Below, one piece after another: positions 1 to 6,093 of a stretch of DNA of 6,093 nt. Where the stretch lies: NCBI GenBank assembly GCA_019454915.1, contig JACFNM010000182.1, positions 2,255 to 8,347 on the forward strand. Reading direction: 5' to 3'. The DNA comes from Chitinophagaceae bacterium (lineage in GTDB: Bacteria > Bacteroidota > Bacteroidia > Chitinophagales > Chitinophagaceae). A program made the position numbers and the translations under genes. Below the pieces are notes generated by a model. The model made no database searches. It saw only the letters and a program-made list of their open reading frames with translations, and was not told the origin of the DNA. Numbering within the stretch: position 1 is the first letter of the stretch; the number at the start of each line of letters is the position of its first letter.

Positions 1-2249
1 TAAACACCCGCAGTCAGGTAAATACTGGCATCTTTGTTCTGAGCACTGTGCAATCCATCATTATCCACTAAAGCTGGTTTGGTATACCCGTATGTAGTAT
101 TCAGATATAATTTACTACCATCATCCGATCTTGTTCTAAAAGTATAATTTCCAGTGGACGGAATTCTGATATATCCTTCCCACAAAAAAGCATAATTTTC
201 AGCCTGGGTGGTATTCGCCAAAGTAACATTGGGAACGACCCCCGTTGAAATAGGCGTAAGTAAATCAAAATCAGGTAAATTATCCCAGGTACCAATATAA
301 TGCTTGAAGTTCAGACCTTTATTAAGAGCCTGTGTAGTAACCTGATTACTGGGAGCTGATTTATTTCCGGCAAGATCAACTGCTTTCACCGTAAAATTAT
401 AAGAACTTCCGTAATTCAATCCATAAACAGTATACTCCTTAGCAGAAGTAGTATGAGACAGAACTCCATTGACAAATATTTCATAATGATCCACTCCTAT
501 ATCGTCGATAGATTCGTCCCATGCGATGGCCACATAATTTCTGGAAGTTCCCGTAACTCTTAAATTCTGTGGTGCGGTCGGTGGACTAACATCTTTTTGA
601 GTAGTGGCATAAGCTTCGTTCGAAACAGGAGAGGCGGCAGTATTATTTATTGCCCTGATTACATAATAATATTTCGTTCCTGGCTTTAAGCCTTCTCTTA
701 CAAACGAGAATATACCTCCATCAACCAGACTAACAAATTTATAGGGGCCGCCAGATCGGGTTGCTTCGTAAATCTCAAAATGGGTAGCGGGGTAAGGTGC
801 GCTTGGATTGCTGCTCCAGTTCAACTTCATTGATGTAAAAGATAGCGGGCTCGCCAGAAGATTAATTGCCGGATCGGGTTTGTTAGGCCCATTCGCATCA
901 ATAACTGTAAAGGGATCGCTGTATGCGCCGGCACAGCCTGCTTGTTCTGTAACTCTCACCTTATAACTTCCGGGGCCAACACCATTCAGCACATTACTCA
1001 CACTGATAGAGGAAGTTGAGCCCACCTTCTCCCATTTATAATTAATATATCCCGCAGGAACTTCCAAATTTATCGTCGTGTTACCGTCGGGCGATGGTAG
1101 CACGTAACTCTGTAATTCAGTCATTTTAATCGTTGGAGGAACTGTACCCGTTTTATATTTTATCTGAACAGGGATCGGTGACCAATACGACCAGTTTGCT
1201 CCATCTTTTATACGGCAAGAATATGTTCCGGTATCCGTAACGGTCAAAGTATTCTGAATTTCTCCAGGTATAATTGTACCATTCCTCTGCCATTGATACT
1301 GTGTAAAACCGGCTGAAACACCGATAGTGGTATTAATAGAACCAGGTCCATTATTACAAAATTCAGTTTGCCCATACAACGGCCAAGGATTGGTTTTATT
1401 AGCTCTCATCAAAAAAGGGAAATAATCCGGTTCAGCCCAGGTGGCATCCCAAACAGCATGCCCTAAATTCGGATATTCCGTATATGCAAAGTTGGCCCCT
1501 ACATTGTCTGCAGAAGCTTTAAGGGCTCGTGAATACTCTGGCTTGGGATCTGTATCTTTACCTCCCTGAAAAAGCCAAATGGGTGTAAATTTATTCGCCG
1601 TAACAAGAGGTGCAAAACTTGACGCTGCGTTACTCATTGGTACACAACCGGCAACTAATTTAGGGTATTGTTCTAACGCTGTCCAGCACCTCAGTCCTCC
1701 TGCCGAAAGACCATTCACCGATATTCTGAATGGATCCACATTTACTTCAGGAATGAGGAATTGCTGTACTAATTCCATAACGTATTGGGTCTCCTCCATA
1801 GACCAAGGACCTGATAATGCAGAAGCCTGAGGGTATAATAAAAATCCATTAAACGACCCATTATCAACTGCAGTACTGTGTTTCTGCCCACCATGATACA
1901 ACTGGTACTCATTATCGTATTTATTTCCCCACTCACCTCTTCCGTGAAAAAAGACTAAAAGGGGATACTTAGTATTACCCGAAGCATCATAATTTTTAGG
2001 CCATTTCAACCTGAATTGAACTCCTTTATAAATATAAGCCTTGAAGGAGGATGTGTTCCAACCGAGCCTATTCCTTTTAACCCATTTCCCCACCTGTCCA
2101 AAAGGAGGCTCAACGGGCGGATTAGCCGGATTGTAGATGACAATCGGGTCATTAGGATCAAAAACTGATTGCCCCTGAGTGGATTTGATAACACCGCTCA
2201 CAAGGAATAAGCCAAACCCCAAAATGAAATTGCGTACGAATTGATTCAT
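1..2249 (-). CDS. Secreted multidomain esterase-like alpha/beta-hydrolase with Ig-like, FN3 and PA14 domains (3' end outside window)
   Basis: Reading from ATG at 2249 leftwards, 749 codons are open to the window edge, so the C-terminus is missing. Residues 1-26 form a signal peptide (MNQFVRN, a hydrophobic core, then STQG before QSVFD). Residues about 55-285 look like an alpha/beta-hydrolase of the esterase/feruloyl-esterase type: oxyanion HGRGEWG from His102, nucleophile elbow GLSAGG with Ser182, acid GGKD with Asp232 and base LGHAVWD with His264. Then come two Ig-like domains (about 290-366 and 371-452), two fibronectin III domains (about 458-550 and 554-639, the second starting PPTAPQNLRV) and a PA14-like domain from about 645 (GTWDNLPDF, GYIRIPSTGNYTF, SDDGSKLYLN), which the window cuts. 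The family fold suggests ester hydrolysis outside the cell, with the accessory modules binding polymer or holding the enzyme at the surface; the substrate is not deducible. A T9SS sorting domain could lie in the missing end. No Shine-Dalgarno sequence precedes the ATG. Codon third positions are AT-richer than in the neighbouring gene. Confidence 0.9.
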   Translation of the reverse strand, partial: MNQFVRNFILGFGLFLVSGVIKSTQGQSVFDPNDPIVIYNPANPPVEPPFGQVGKWVKRNRLGWNTSSFKAYIYKGVQFRLKWPKNYDASGNTKYPLLVFFHGRGEWGNKYDNEYQLYHGGQKHSTAVDNGSFNGFLLYPQASALSGPWSMEETQYVMELVQQFLIPEVNVDPFRISVNGLSAGGLRCWTALEQYPKLVAGCVPMSNAASSFAPLVTANKFTPIWLFQGGKDTDPKPEYSRALKASADNVGANFAYTEYPNLGHAVWDATWAEPDYFPFLMRANKTNPWPLYGQTEFCNNGPGSINTTIGVSAGFTQYQWQRNGTIIPGEIQNTLTVTDTGTYSCRIKDGANWSYWSPIPVQIKYKTGTVPPTIKMTELQSYVLPSPDGNTTINLEVPAGYINYKWEKVGSTSSISVSNVLNGVGPGSYKVRVTEQAGCAGAYSDPFTVIDANGPNKPDPAINLLASPLSFTSMKLNWSSNPSAPYPATHFEIYEATRSGGPYKFVSLVDGGIFSFVREGLKPGTKYYYVIRAINNTAASPVSNEAYATTQKDVSPPTAPQNLRVTGTSRNYVAIAWDESIDDIGVDHYEIFVNGVLSHTTSAKEYTVYGLNYGSSYNFTVKAVDLAGNKSAPSNQVTTQALNKGLNFKHYIGTWDNLPDFDLLTPISTGVVPNVTLANTTQAENYAFLWEGYIRIPSTGNYTFRTRSDDGSKLYLNTTYGYTKPALVDNDGLHSAQNKDASIYLTAGV

Positions 2250-2787
2250 ATGATTCTTTTCAATAATGAACTTACAAAAGGTTTCAGAGAGGAGATTGGG
2301 ATAAAGACGCGGTATCGCTAAACGTTAAAATTTTCCCGTCATTTCTAAAAACACTTACGGCAAAATTCAACAGGAGGTTTGTCAAAAGACCATTGGAGAA
2401 AGACCAGTGTAAAAGGACTATTACTTCTTAAAGTAAATTGGGAGTGCAAGGTATAAAAGAATTCCCGATTATACAACACAAAAAATGGCAGAATAGCCAT
2501 TGCTAATAACATATTGACTTTTATCATTTTAACAACTGTTTTAATTATCATTTATCAATTTCCAGCCGGCGTTTTCCATGGAATGTGCCAAATACTCTTA
2601 ATCGGAAGCGCTGACTGATGTCCGCGGGGTGTTTTTATTTATATCCCAATGTTGTCGTTTTGTTACCTTTTTTTACCTGGCACGTCAACCATTACCAACC
2701 CCAAGCCTATTCAAATCGAAAGTGAAACTGGGTTTTGAGGAAATTCAGTTTCTTTGACGGCTAATCCGTGTCCCCTCAACTTTTACC
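2250..2787. other. Divergent intergenic region without a convincing gene
   Basis: This 538-base gap separates the start codons of the minus-strand esterase and the plus-strand CHU_C protein, so it should hold both promoters. I find no exact TAnnTTTG element on either strand. The nearest plus-strand matches are TACCTTTT at 2664-2671 and TTTCTTTG at 2749-2756, each one base off the consensus and neither with a well-spaced upstream TTG. A 68-codon minus-strand open frame (2345-2551) has a hydrophobic start but no other support. A 10-bp palindrome, TTCCATGGAA, sits at 2574-2583. No hairpin followed by a T-tract was found. Confidence 0.6.
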
Positions 2788-4809
2788 ATGTTTCAGCAGA
2801 GAAATATTCTTTATGTATTCATCAGCCTTTTCTTTTGGAATAGTGCCCGGGCGCAATTGTGCAGCAACTTGGGCCAGAACCCCAACACCGCATTTCCGGT
2901 TTGTGGCACGTCAACCTTTTCCCAACAAACGGTTCCGGCATGTGGCGGAAGACCAATACCCGTTCCCGGTTGCGAATTTGATAATGCAGATTACGGCGAT
3001 CTCAACCCGTTCTGGTATAAGTTTACCTGTTACACTACCGGCACTTTAGGTTTTACCATTACTCCCCTGACAAACTCAGATGATTACGACTGGCAGTTGT
3101 TCGATATTACCGGCCACGAGCCGGATGACGTTTACAGCAATCGTAGCCTCTTCGTTGCCGGCAACTGGTCTGCCAACCCGGGCGTTACCGGCACCGCCGC
3201 CAACGCAACTTCCTTCATCAATTGTGCCGGTTACAGCTATCCGAACAAAAGCAAAATGCCGAGAATCATTGAGGGTCATCAATACCTCTTGTTAGTGAGC
3301 CATTTCACATCCAACAACCAAAGCGGATATAAACTCAATTTTGCCGGTGGTACCGCCAATATTAGCGACCCCAAAATCCCCGGACTCAAAGAATCACGGG
3401 CCTATTGTGATGGCATCAATATCATTATCACGTTAAATAAGAAAATGAGATGCAATACCCTGGCAAAAGACGGATCCGATTTCATATTGTCTGATGCCAA
3501 TTATTCCATCACGGAAGCGTCATCACTCAATTGCGACTCGGGATTCGACACCGATTCAATAGTGGTCAGGCTTGATAAGCCACTTCTCCCCGGCGATTAT
3601 TTCATTGCCGTTAAAAAAGGCTCCGACCAAAATACCCTACTTGACAATTGTGACCGGGAGATAGCAGAGGGCGAGAAGTTATTCTTCAGGGTAGAAACGT
3701 TGCAACCCACTCCCATGGACAGTGTGCTCAACCCCGGATGTAAACCCGAAATCATTCAACTTTTTTTTAAAAAACCGATTCGCTGCAATTCTGTCTCTCC
3801 CGACGGAAGCGATTTTATGCTAACTGGTTCCCCCGAAATAACCATCACCTCAGCCTCAGGTCAATGCAATACTAACGGCACGAGTAACTATATCAATATC
3901 CGCTTGAACAAGCCTGTTATCCAAAAAGGCACTTTTACCATTCAACTAAAACAAGGGAATGACGGGAACAGCATCATAGATGAATGTGGACAGGAAAGCC
4001 CTGCAGGAATGAGCGTATCCTTTCACACAAAAGATACCGTTTCAGCTAAATTCGACTATACTATCCTTTACGGCTGCGACTCAGATACCGTAATATACAC
4101 TCATGACGGACTGCACGAAGTGAACCAATGGTCGTGGGTATTTGATGATTCCGGTACATCATCCGGCAAAAACACACAGATGACTTATCAGGTGTTTGGA
4201 ACAAAAAACACAACCCTATTGGTATCGAATGGGGTATGCAGCGATACCTCCTCCGCTGAAATTTTCCTCGACAATGATCTCAGGGCGGACTTTGCAATAC
4301 CCGAATTCGTATGCCCCAGGGATACCGTATCATTTGAGGATAAGAGTATCGGACACATCATTTCCTGGAGCTGGAGCCTGGGCGATGGGCGAAGAAGCAC
4401 GATTCAATCACCAGTCCGGCAAATCTATTCGTCGCCCGTAACTAACCAGGAATTAAACATAGAACTTGTTGTCACTAATCAACTTGGCTGCTCTGACACC
4501 CTGAATAAGAAAATGATGCTGATCAGTAATTGCTATATTGATGTGCCGTCCGCCTTCAGCCCTAACGGTGACAACCTGAATGACTATTTGTATCCCCTTA
4601 ACGCTTACAAAGCCAGGGATCTCCTTTTCAGGGTATATAACCTGTATGGCGAAAAATTATTTGAAGCAAGAGAACGGGGTGAAAAATGGGACGGCACCTT
4701 TAAAGGCGAGATGCAGCCCGGCGGAACCTATATCTGGACGCTGGAATATATCCATACAGACACAGGCCAGCAATTCCGATCAAAGGGTACTACCTTACTG
4801 ATGAGATAA
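2788..4809 (+). CDS. Secreted cysteine-rich protein with tandem repeats, PKD-like domains and a CHU_C / T9SS type B sorting domain
   Basis: A complete 673-residue protein. The ATG at 2788 is the only usual start after an in-frame stop at 2755, and it begins a signal peptide with an Ala-Arg-Ala cleavage site near residue 22. Residues about 24-195 are a cysteine-rich, aromatic, beta-rich region (FWYKFTCYTTG, YDWQLFDIT) resembling the N-terminal domains of other CHU_C proteins. Residues 202-302 and 312-414 are a tandem duplication of an Ig-like unit (KDGSDFIL and PDGSDFML; RLDKP and RLNKP) with four cysteines each. Two PKD-like domains follow (about 418-495 and 498-579; the second has SWSWSLGDG). 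Residues 582-673 match the gliding-motility-associated C-terminal domain: VPSAFSPNGDNLNDYL, then VYNLYGEKLFE, WDGTFKGE and GGTYIWTLEY. In the known family this domain is a type IX secretion signal, so the protein should cross the outer membrane and stay at the surface or be released. An adhesin or matrix role is a guess; no catalytic motif is visible. Confidence 0.95.
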   Translation: MFQQRNILYVFISLFFWNSARAQLCSNLGQNPNTAFPVCGTSTFSQQTVPACGGRPIPVPGCEFDNADYGDLNPFWYKFTCYTTGTLGFTITPLTNSDDYDWQLFDITGHEPDDVYSNRSLFVAGNWSANPGVTGTAANATSFINCAGYSYPNKSKMPRIIEGHQYLLLVSHFTSNNQSGYKLNFAGGTANISDPKIPGLKESRAYCDGINIIITLNKKMRCNTLAKDGSDFILSDANYSITEASSLNCDSGFDTDSIVVRLDKPLLPGDYFIAVKKGSDQNTLLDNCDREIAEGEKLFFRVETLQPTPMDSVLNPGCKPEIIQLFFKKPIRCNSVSPDGSDFMLTGSPEITITSASGQCNTNGTSNYINIRLNKPVIQKGTFTIQLKQGNDGNSIIDECGQESPAGMSVSFHTKDTVSAKFDYTILYGCDSDTVIYTHDGLHEVNQWSWVFDDSGTSSGKNTQMTYQVFGTKNTTLLVSNGVCSDTSSAEIFLDNDLRADFAIPEFVCPRDTVSFEDKSIGHIISWSWSLGDGRRSTIQSPVRQIYSSPVTNQELNIELVVTNQLGCSDTLNKKMMLISNCYIDVPSAFSPNGDNLNDYLYPLNAYKARDLLFRVYNLYGEKLFEARERGEKWDGTFKGEMQPGGTYIWTLEYIHTDTGQQFRSKGTTLLMR

Positions 4810-4920
4810 AACTTTTTAAAAATGTCTCTCTTGCGGCCTCGTCAATTCAAACTGGCACGAATTATGAGTCTGTCTTACTGATTAAAGTCAAAAAAACTAC
4901 CCGCACAGGAAAAAGAATAC
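4810..4920. other. Intergenic stretch after the CHU_C gene
   Basis: No gene or clear terminator is visible. The stop codon is followed at once by the palindrome TTTTTAAAAA (4813-4822), which lacks a GC stem and is a poor candidate for an intrinsic terminator. The start of the next transcript is probably marked by the promoter that begins at 4921. Confidence 0.5.
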
Positions 4921-4954
4921 TTGTTCCGCAACAACGTGTTATACTATACGTTTG
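4921..4954 (+). promoter_or_regulatory. Bacteroidota-type promoter (TTG ... TAnnTTTG)
   Basis: TACGTTTG at 4947-4954 matches the Bacteroidota -7 consensus TAnnTTTG at every fixed base. A TTG at 4921-4923 lies 23 bases upstream, at the long end of the spacing reported for the -33 element in this phylum. Transcription should begin about 4960, leaving a short AT-rich leader of about 30 bases before the ATG at 4989. It is the only exact match I found in the non-coding parts of the window. It would drive the 27-codon frame and, unless terminated, the lipoprotein gene at 5161, which has no good promoter of its own. Confidence 0.55.
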
Positions 4955-4967
4955 TTTTAAGAAACAA
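4921..4967. promoter_or_regulatory. Two TTGTT/AACAA dyads overlapping the promoter (possible operators)
   Basis: TTGTT-CCGC-AACAA at 4921-4934 covers the proposed -33 element. TTGTTT-TAAG-AAACAA at 4952-4967 covers the end of the -7 element and the expected start site. The centres are 32 bases apart, about three helical turns, so both would face the same side of the DNA. That arrangement would suit a dimeric repressor bound at two sites. The second dyad could alternatively form a small hairpin at the RNA 5' end. Half-sites are short and AT-rich, so chance is possible. Confidence 0.35.
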
Positions 4968-4988
4968 GACATAAAATTTTTACCAAAT

Positions 4989-5072
4989 ATGAAAAATGCA
5001 GATAAACTTTTTTTTGCTTTTGTGGCCATCGGTTATTTTATCTTATATGGCACAATCGCTCTCCTGAGCTAA
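4989..5072 (+). CDS. Candidate 27-residue single-pass membrane microprotein
   Basis: The frame runs from ATG at 4989 to TAA at 5070-5072. It starts with a short polar, charged segment (MKNADK), then an almost uninterrupted hydrophobic stretch of about 20 residues (LFFAFVAIGY, FILYGTIALLS) ending at the stop. That is the layout of a single-span inner-membrane small protein. The remaining charge at the N-terminus (two Lys, one Asp) gives no strong topology prediction. The best support is position: the ATG lies about 30 bases downstream of the predicted start site of an exact Bacteroidota promoter. There is no Shine-Dalgarno sequence, which is normal in this phylum. I do not recognise the family. 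It could be a free-standing regulator or subunit of a membrane complex, or a leader peptide for the lipoprotein gene 88 bases downstream. A chance frame is the main alternative, since T-rich DNA encodes hydrophobic residues. Confidence 0.45.
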   Translation: MKNADKLFFAFVAIGYFILYGTIALLS

Positions 5073-5160
5073 TCGTACCGGGTAGCATTCTTTAACTTTT
5101 TTCTCTGGGTTGGGTTAAAAATACCGACCAGTTTTTATTTACAATTTTAACAACTACCTC

Positions 5161-5637
5161 ATGGGTACTAAATTCTCTTATCTCAGTAAATATGCACTAC
5201 TCACGTTCCTGTTTTTCGGAACAGTCTTGCTTTCATGTAAAAAAGAAGAAGTTCGCCAAACCGTTGATAAAAAAGAATTGCTGTCGAATAAATGGGCCGT
5301 ATCCGATGTAAAAAACGCAGAAGGAATCAGCGTTATCAATCTTCCCGTACCAAAAATCGTATGTCTGAAAGACAACATTTTTACGCTCAACGCGGACAAT
5401 AGCTACGCGATTGAAGAAGGAGAAGAGATTTGCGATCCTTCGTCAGCAGGAACAGGTACCTGGAACCTGAGCACAGATGAAAAAACGCTACAATTCAACC
5501 CATCTGTGGGAGACGAACCCCTGATCTTCGATCTGCTTGAAGTGACGTCAACTACATTACGAATCGCGTATCTCCTCACAGACTCAGGGATACCGGCAGC
5601 AGACGGAACGTACACCATCATCCTTTCGAAATCCTGA
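5161..5637 (+). CDS. Lipocalin-like surface lipoprotein
   Basis: A 158-residue protein with a type II signal peptide: MGTKFSYLSKY, a hydrophobic core and the lipobox LLSC, placing the lipidated cysteine at residue 26. The mature start Cys-Lys-Lys-Glu-Glu resembles the charged export signal that sends Bacteroidota lipoproteins to the outer face of the outer membrane; that location is inferred. The body has the outline of the small lipocalin-like domains common in this phylum: an early conserved Trp in SNKWAVSDV, a central FTLNADNSYAIEEGE hairpin, then GTGTWNLSTDEKTLQF and a closing YTIILSKS strand. Such domains are small beta-barrels whose ligands are mostly unknown. Two internal cysteines (IVCLKD and EICDPS) could form a disulfide. 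No usual ribosome-binding sequence or exact promoter precedes it, so read-through from the promoter at 4921-4954 is plausible. It converges on the SprT-like gene with 17 bases between stops. Confidence 0.85.
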   Translation: MGTKFSYLSKYALLTFLFFGTVLLSCKKEEVRQTVDKKELLSNKWAVSDVKNAEGISVINLPVPKIVCLKDNIFTLNADNSYAIEEGEEICDPSSAGTGTWNLSTDEKTLQFNPSVGDEPLIFDLLEVTSTTLRIAYLLTDSGIPAADGTYTIILSKS

Positions 5638-5656
5638 AGCATACCCACGTATGCTT
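5637..5656. terminator. Convergent-gene hairpin, possible bidirectional terminator
   Basis: A perfect 8-bp inverted repeat, AAGCATAC and GTATGCTT, is separated by the four-base loop CCAC. It starts on the last base of the lipoprotein stop codon (TGA, 5635-5637) and ends inside the SprT-like gene's stop (5655-5657 on the minus strand), filling the whole gap between the genes. No run of T follows on either strand, so it is weak as a classical intrinsic terminator and may instead protect the 3' ends or block read-through in both directions. Confidence 0.55.
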
Positions 5657-6093
5657 ATTCCGATATCACCTCATATACCGGGCTAAACAGATACACCTTG
5701 CCGGTTTCCACTTCTACACAGCGGATCCGCTTGCGTAATCGTTCTCCCCGTTGAAAGATCCTGCCGTCCTCCGTTCGGAAGATCGCGTTCATCGGAATTT
5801 CTTCCACTAACTTTTTCCCCTCTCCATCGGCATCATATTTTCTTAACACTCGCAACAGATCATCTTCCGCGCAACTTCCCGCAGCCGGACGATGCTTCGT
5901 TCTCTCAATTTCCTCCGCAATATCTTCGGGGAAAATATCCAACTGGAGGAACTGGTGCAAAAAACTCCCATAGACCCGTTTCCATTCTTTTCCGTGGGGC
6001 GTAATCCGGTTACCAAACTGCACAAAAGCTACCAGGTGGGCCAATTCATGCAGCAGGGTGATTAGAAAAGCATATCGGTTCAAATTTCCGTTG
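5655..6093 (-). CDS. SprT-like zinc-metalloprotease-fold protein (N-terminus outside window)
   Basis: The frame is open to the right edge and gives the last 145 residues. A TTG at 6083 could be read as a start, but the codons before it continue in frame as NGNLNRYAFLITLLHELAH. That is the expected approach to the SprT helix, so the real start is outside the window. The zinc site is visible: HELAH (visible residues 15-19) with catalytic Glu16, and a third ligand in TPHGKEW (His33), the spacing and HG context of SprT/Spartan-type domains. The C-terminal part (RTEDGRIFQRGERLRKRIRC, then TGKVYLFSPVYEV) is a basic beta-rich segment like that of Bacteroidota SprT-like proteins. It is not a four-cysteine zinc ribbon; only two cysteines occur (GSCAEDD and IRCVEV). 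The protein is expected in the cytosol. Spartan relatives cut DNA-crosslinked proteins, but bacterial members are poorly characterised and that role is only a possibility here. Confidence 0.88.
   Translation of the reverse strand, partial: NGNLNRYAFLITLLHELAHLVAFVQFGNRITPHGKEWKRVYGSFLHQFLQLDIFPEDIAEEIERTKHRPAAGSCAEDDLLRVLRKYDADGEGKKLVEEIPMNAIFRTEDGRIFQRGERLRKRIRCVEVETGKVYLFSPVYEVISE

Noticed and set aside
2345..2551. A 68-codon minus-strand frame with a hydrophobic N-terminal segment, upstream of the esterase on the same strand.
   Set aside because: No exact promoter element precedes it, no domain is recognisable, the later part (TLRSNSPFTLVF and FCRKCF) looks random, and T-rich intergenic DNA readily gives such frames. 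It could be reconsidered if conserved in relatives.
2664..2756. Near-matches to the Bacteroidota -7 element on the plus strand (TACCTTTT at 2664-2671, TTTCTTTG at 2749-2756) upstream of the CHU_C gene.
   Set aside because: Each lacks one consensus base and the nearest upstream TTG or TTTG is only about 10 bases away, too close for a -33 element.
4813..4822. TTTTTAAAAA palindrome just after the CHU_C stop codon as a terminator.
   Set aside because: It has no GC-rich stem and no loop, so it would not form a stable terminator hairpin.
5073..5160. A terminator or separate promoter between the microprotein frame and the lipoprotein gene.
   Set aside because: The short TACC-G-GGTA repeat at about 5075-5083 has too small a loop, and no TAnnTTTG match with an upstream TTG is present, so neither can be supported.
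6081..6083. TTG as the start codon of the SprT-like protein.
   Set aside because: The frame stays open to the window edge and the residues before it (NGNL) continue the expected lead-in to the HELAH helix, so the gene is truncated by the window rather than starting there.

Overview
The window looks like chromosomal DNA from a member of the Bacteroidota, most likely a soil or aquatic Chitinophagaceae/Sphingobacteria-type organism. Four things point there: a protein ending in a gliding-motility-type (CHU_C, T9SS type B) sorting domain; a large secreted hydrolase carrying Ig-like, fibronectin III and PA14 modules; a lipoprotein whose Cys-Lys-Lys-Glu-Glu start resembles the Bacteroidota surface-export signal; and an exact TAnnTTTG promoter element with no Shine-Dalgarno sequences of the usual kind. 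The genus-level guess is inference.

Layout: (1) Positions 1-2249, minus strand, hold the first 749 codons of a secreted multidomain alpha/beta-hydrolase (esterase-like) whose C-terminus lies beyond the left edge. (2) Positions 2250-2787 are a divergent intergenic region with no convincing gene. (3) Positions 2788-4809, plus strand, encode a complete 673-residue cysteine-rich secreted protein: signal peptide, N-terminal beta-sandwich-like region, a tandem pair of four-cysteine repeats, two PKD-like domains and a CHU_C/T9SS-B sorting domain. (4) Positions 4810-5160 are intergenic on a conventional view, but hold an exact Bacteroidota-type promoter overlapped by two TTGTT/AACAA dyads, followed by a likely 27-codon membrane microprotein gene. 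(5) Positions 5161-5637, plus strand, encode a small lipocalin-like lipoprotein. (6) Positions 5655-6093, minus strand, hold the C-terminal 145 residues of a SprT-like zinc metalloprotease-fold protein that runs off the right edge. The two genes in (5) and (6) converge on a perfect 8-bp hairpin that touches both stop codons.

The common theme is the cell envelope: two Sec-exported proteins, one a clear T9SS client, plus a lipoprotein. The SprT-like gene is cytosolic and probably unrelated in function. I see no defence system, CRISPR array, tRNA, rRNA or insertion sequence. The best candidate for something undescribed is the small promoter-microprotein unit at 4921-5072, which may also lead into the lipoprotein gene.
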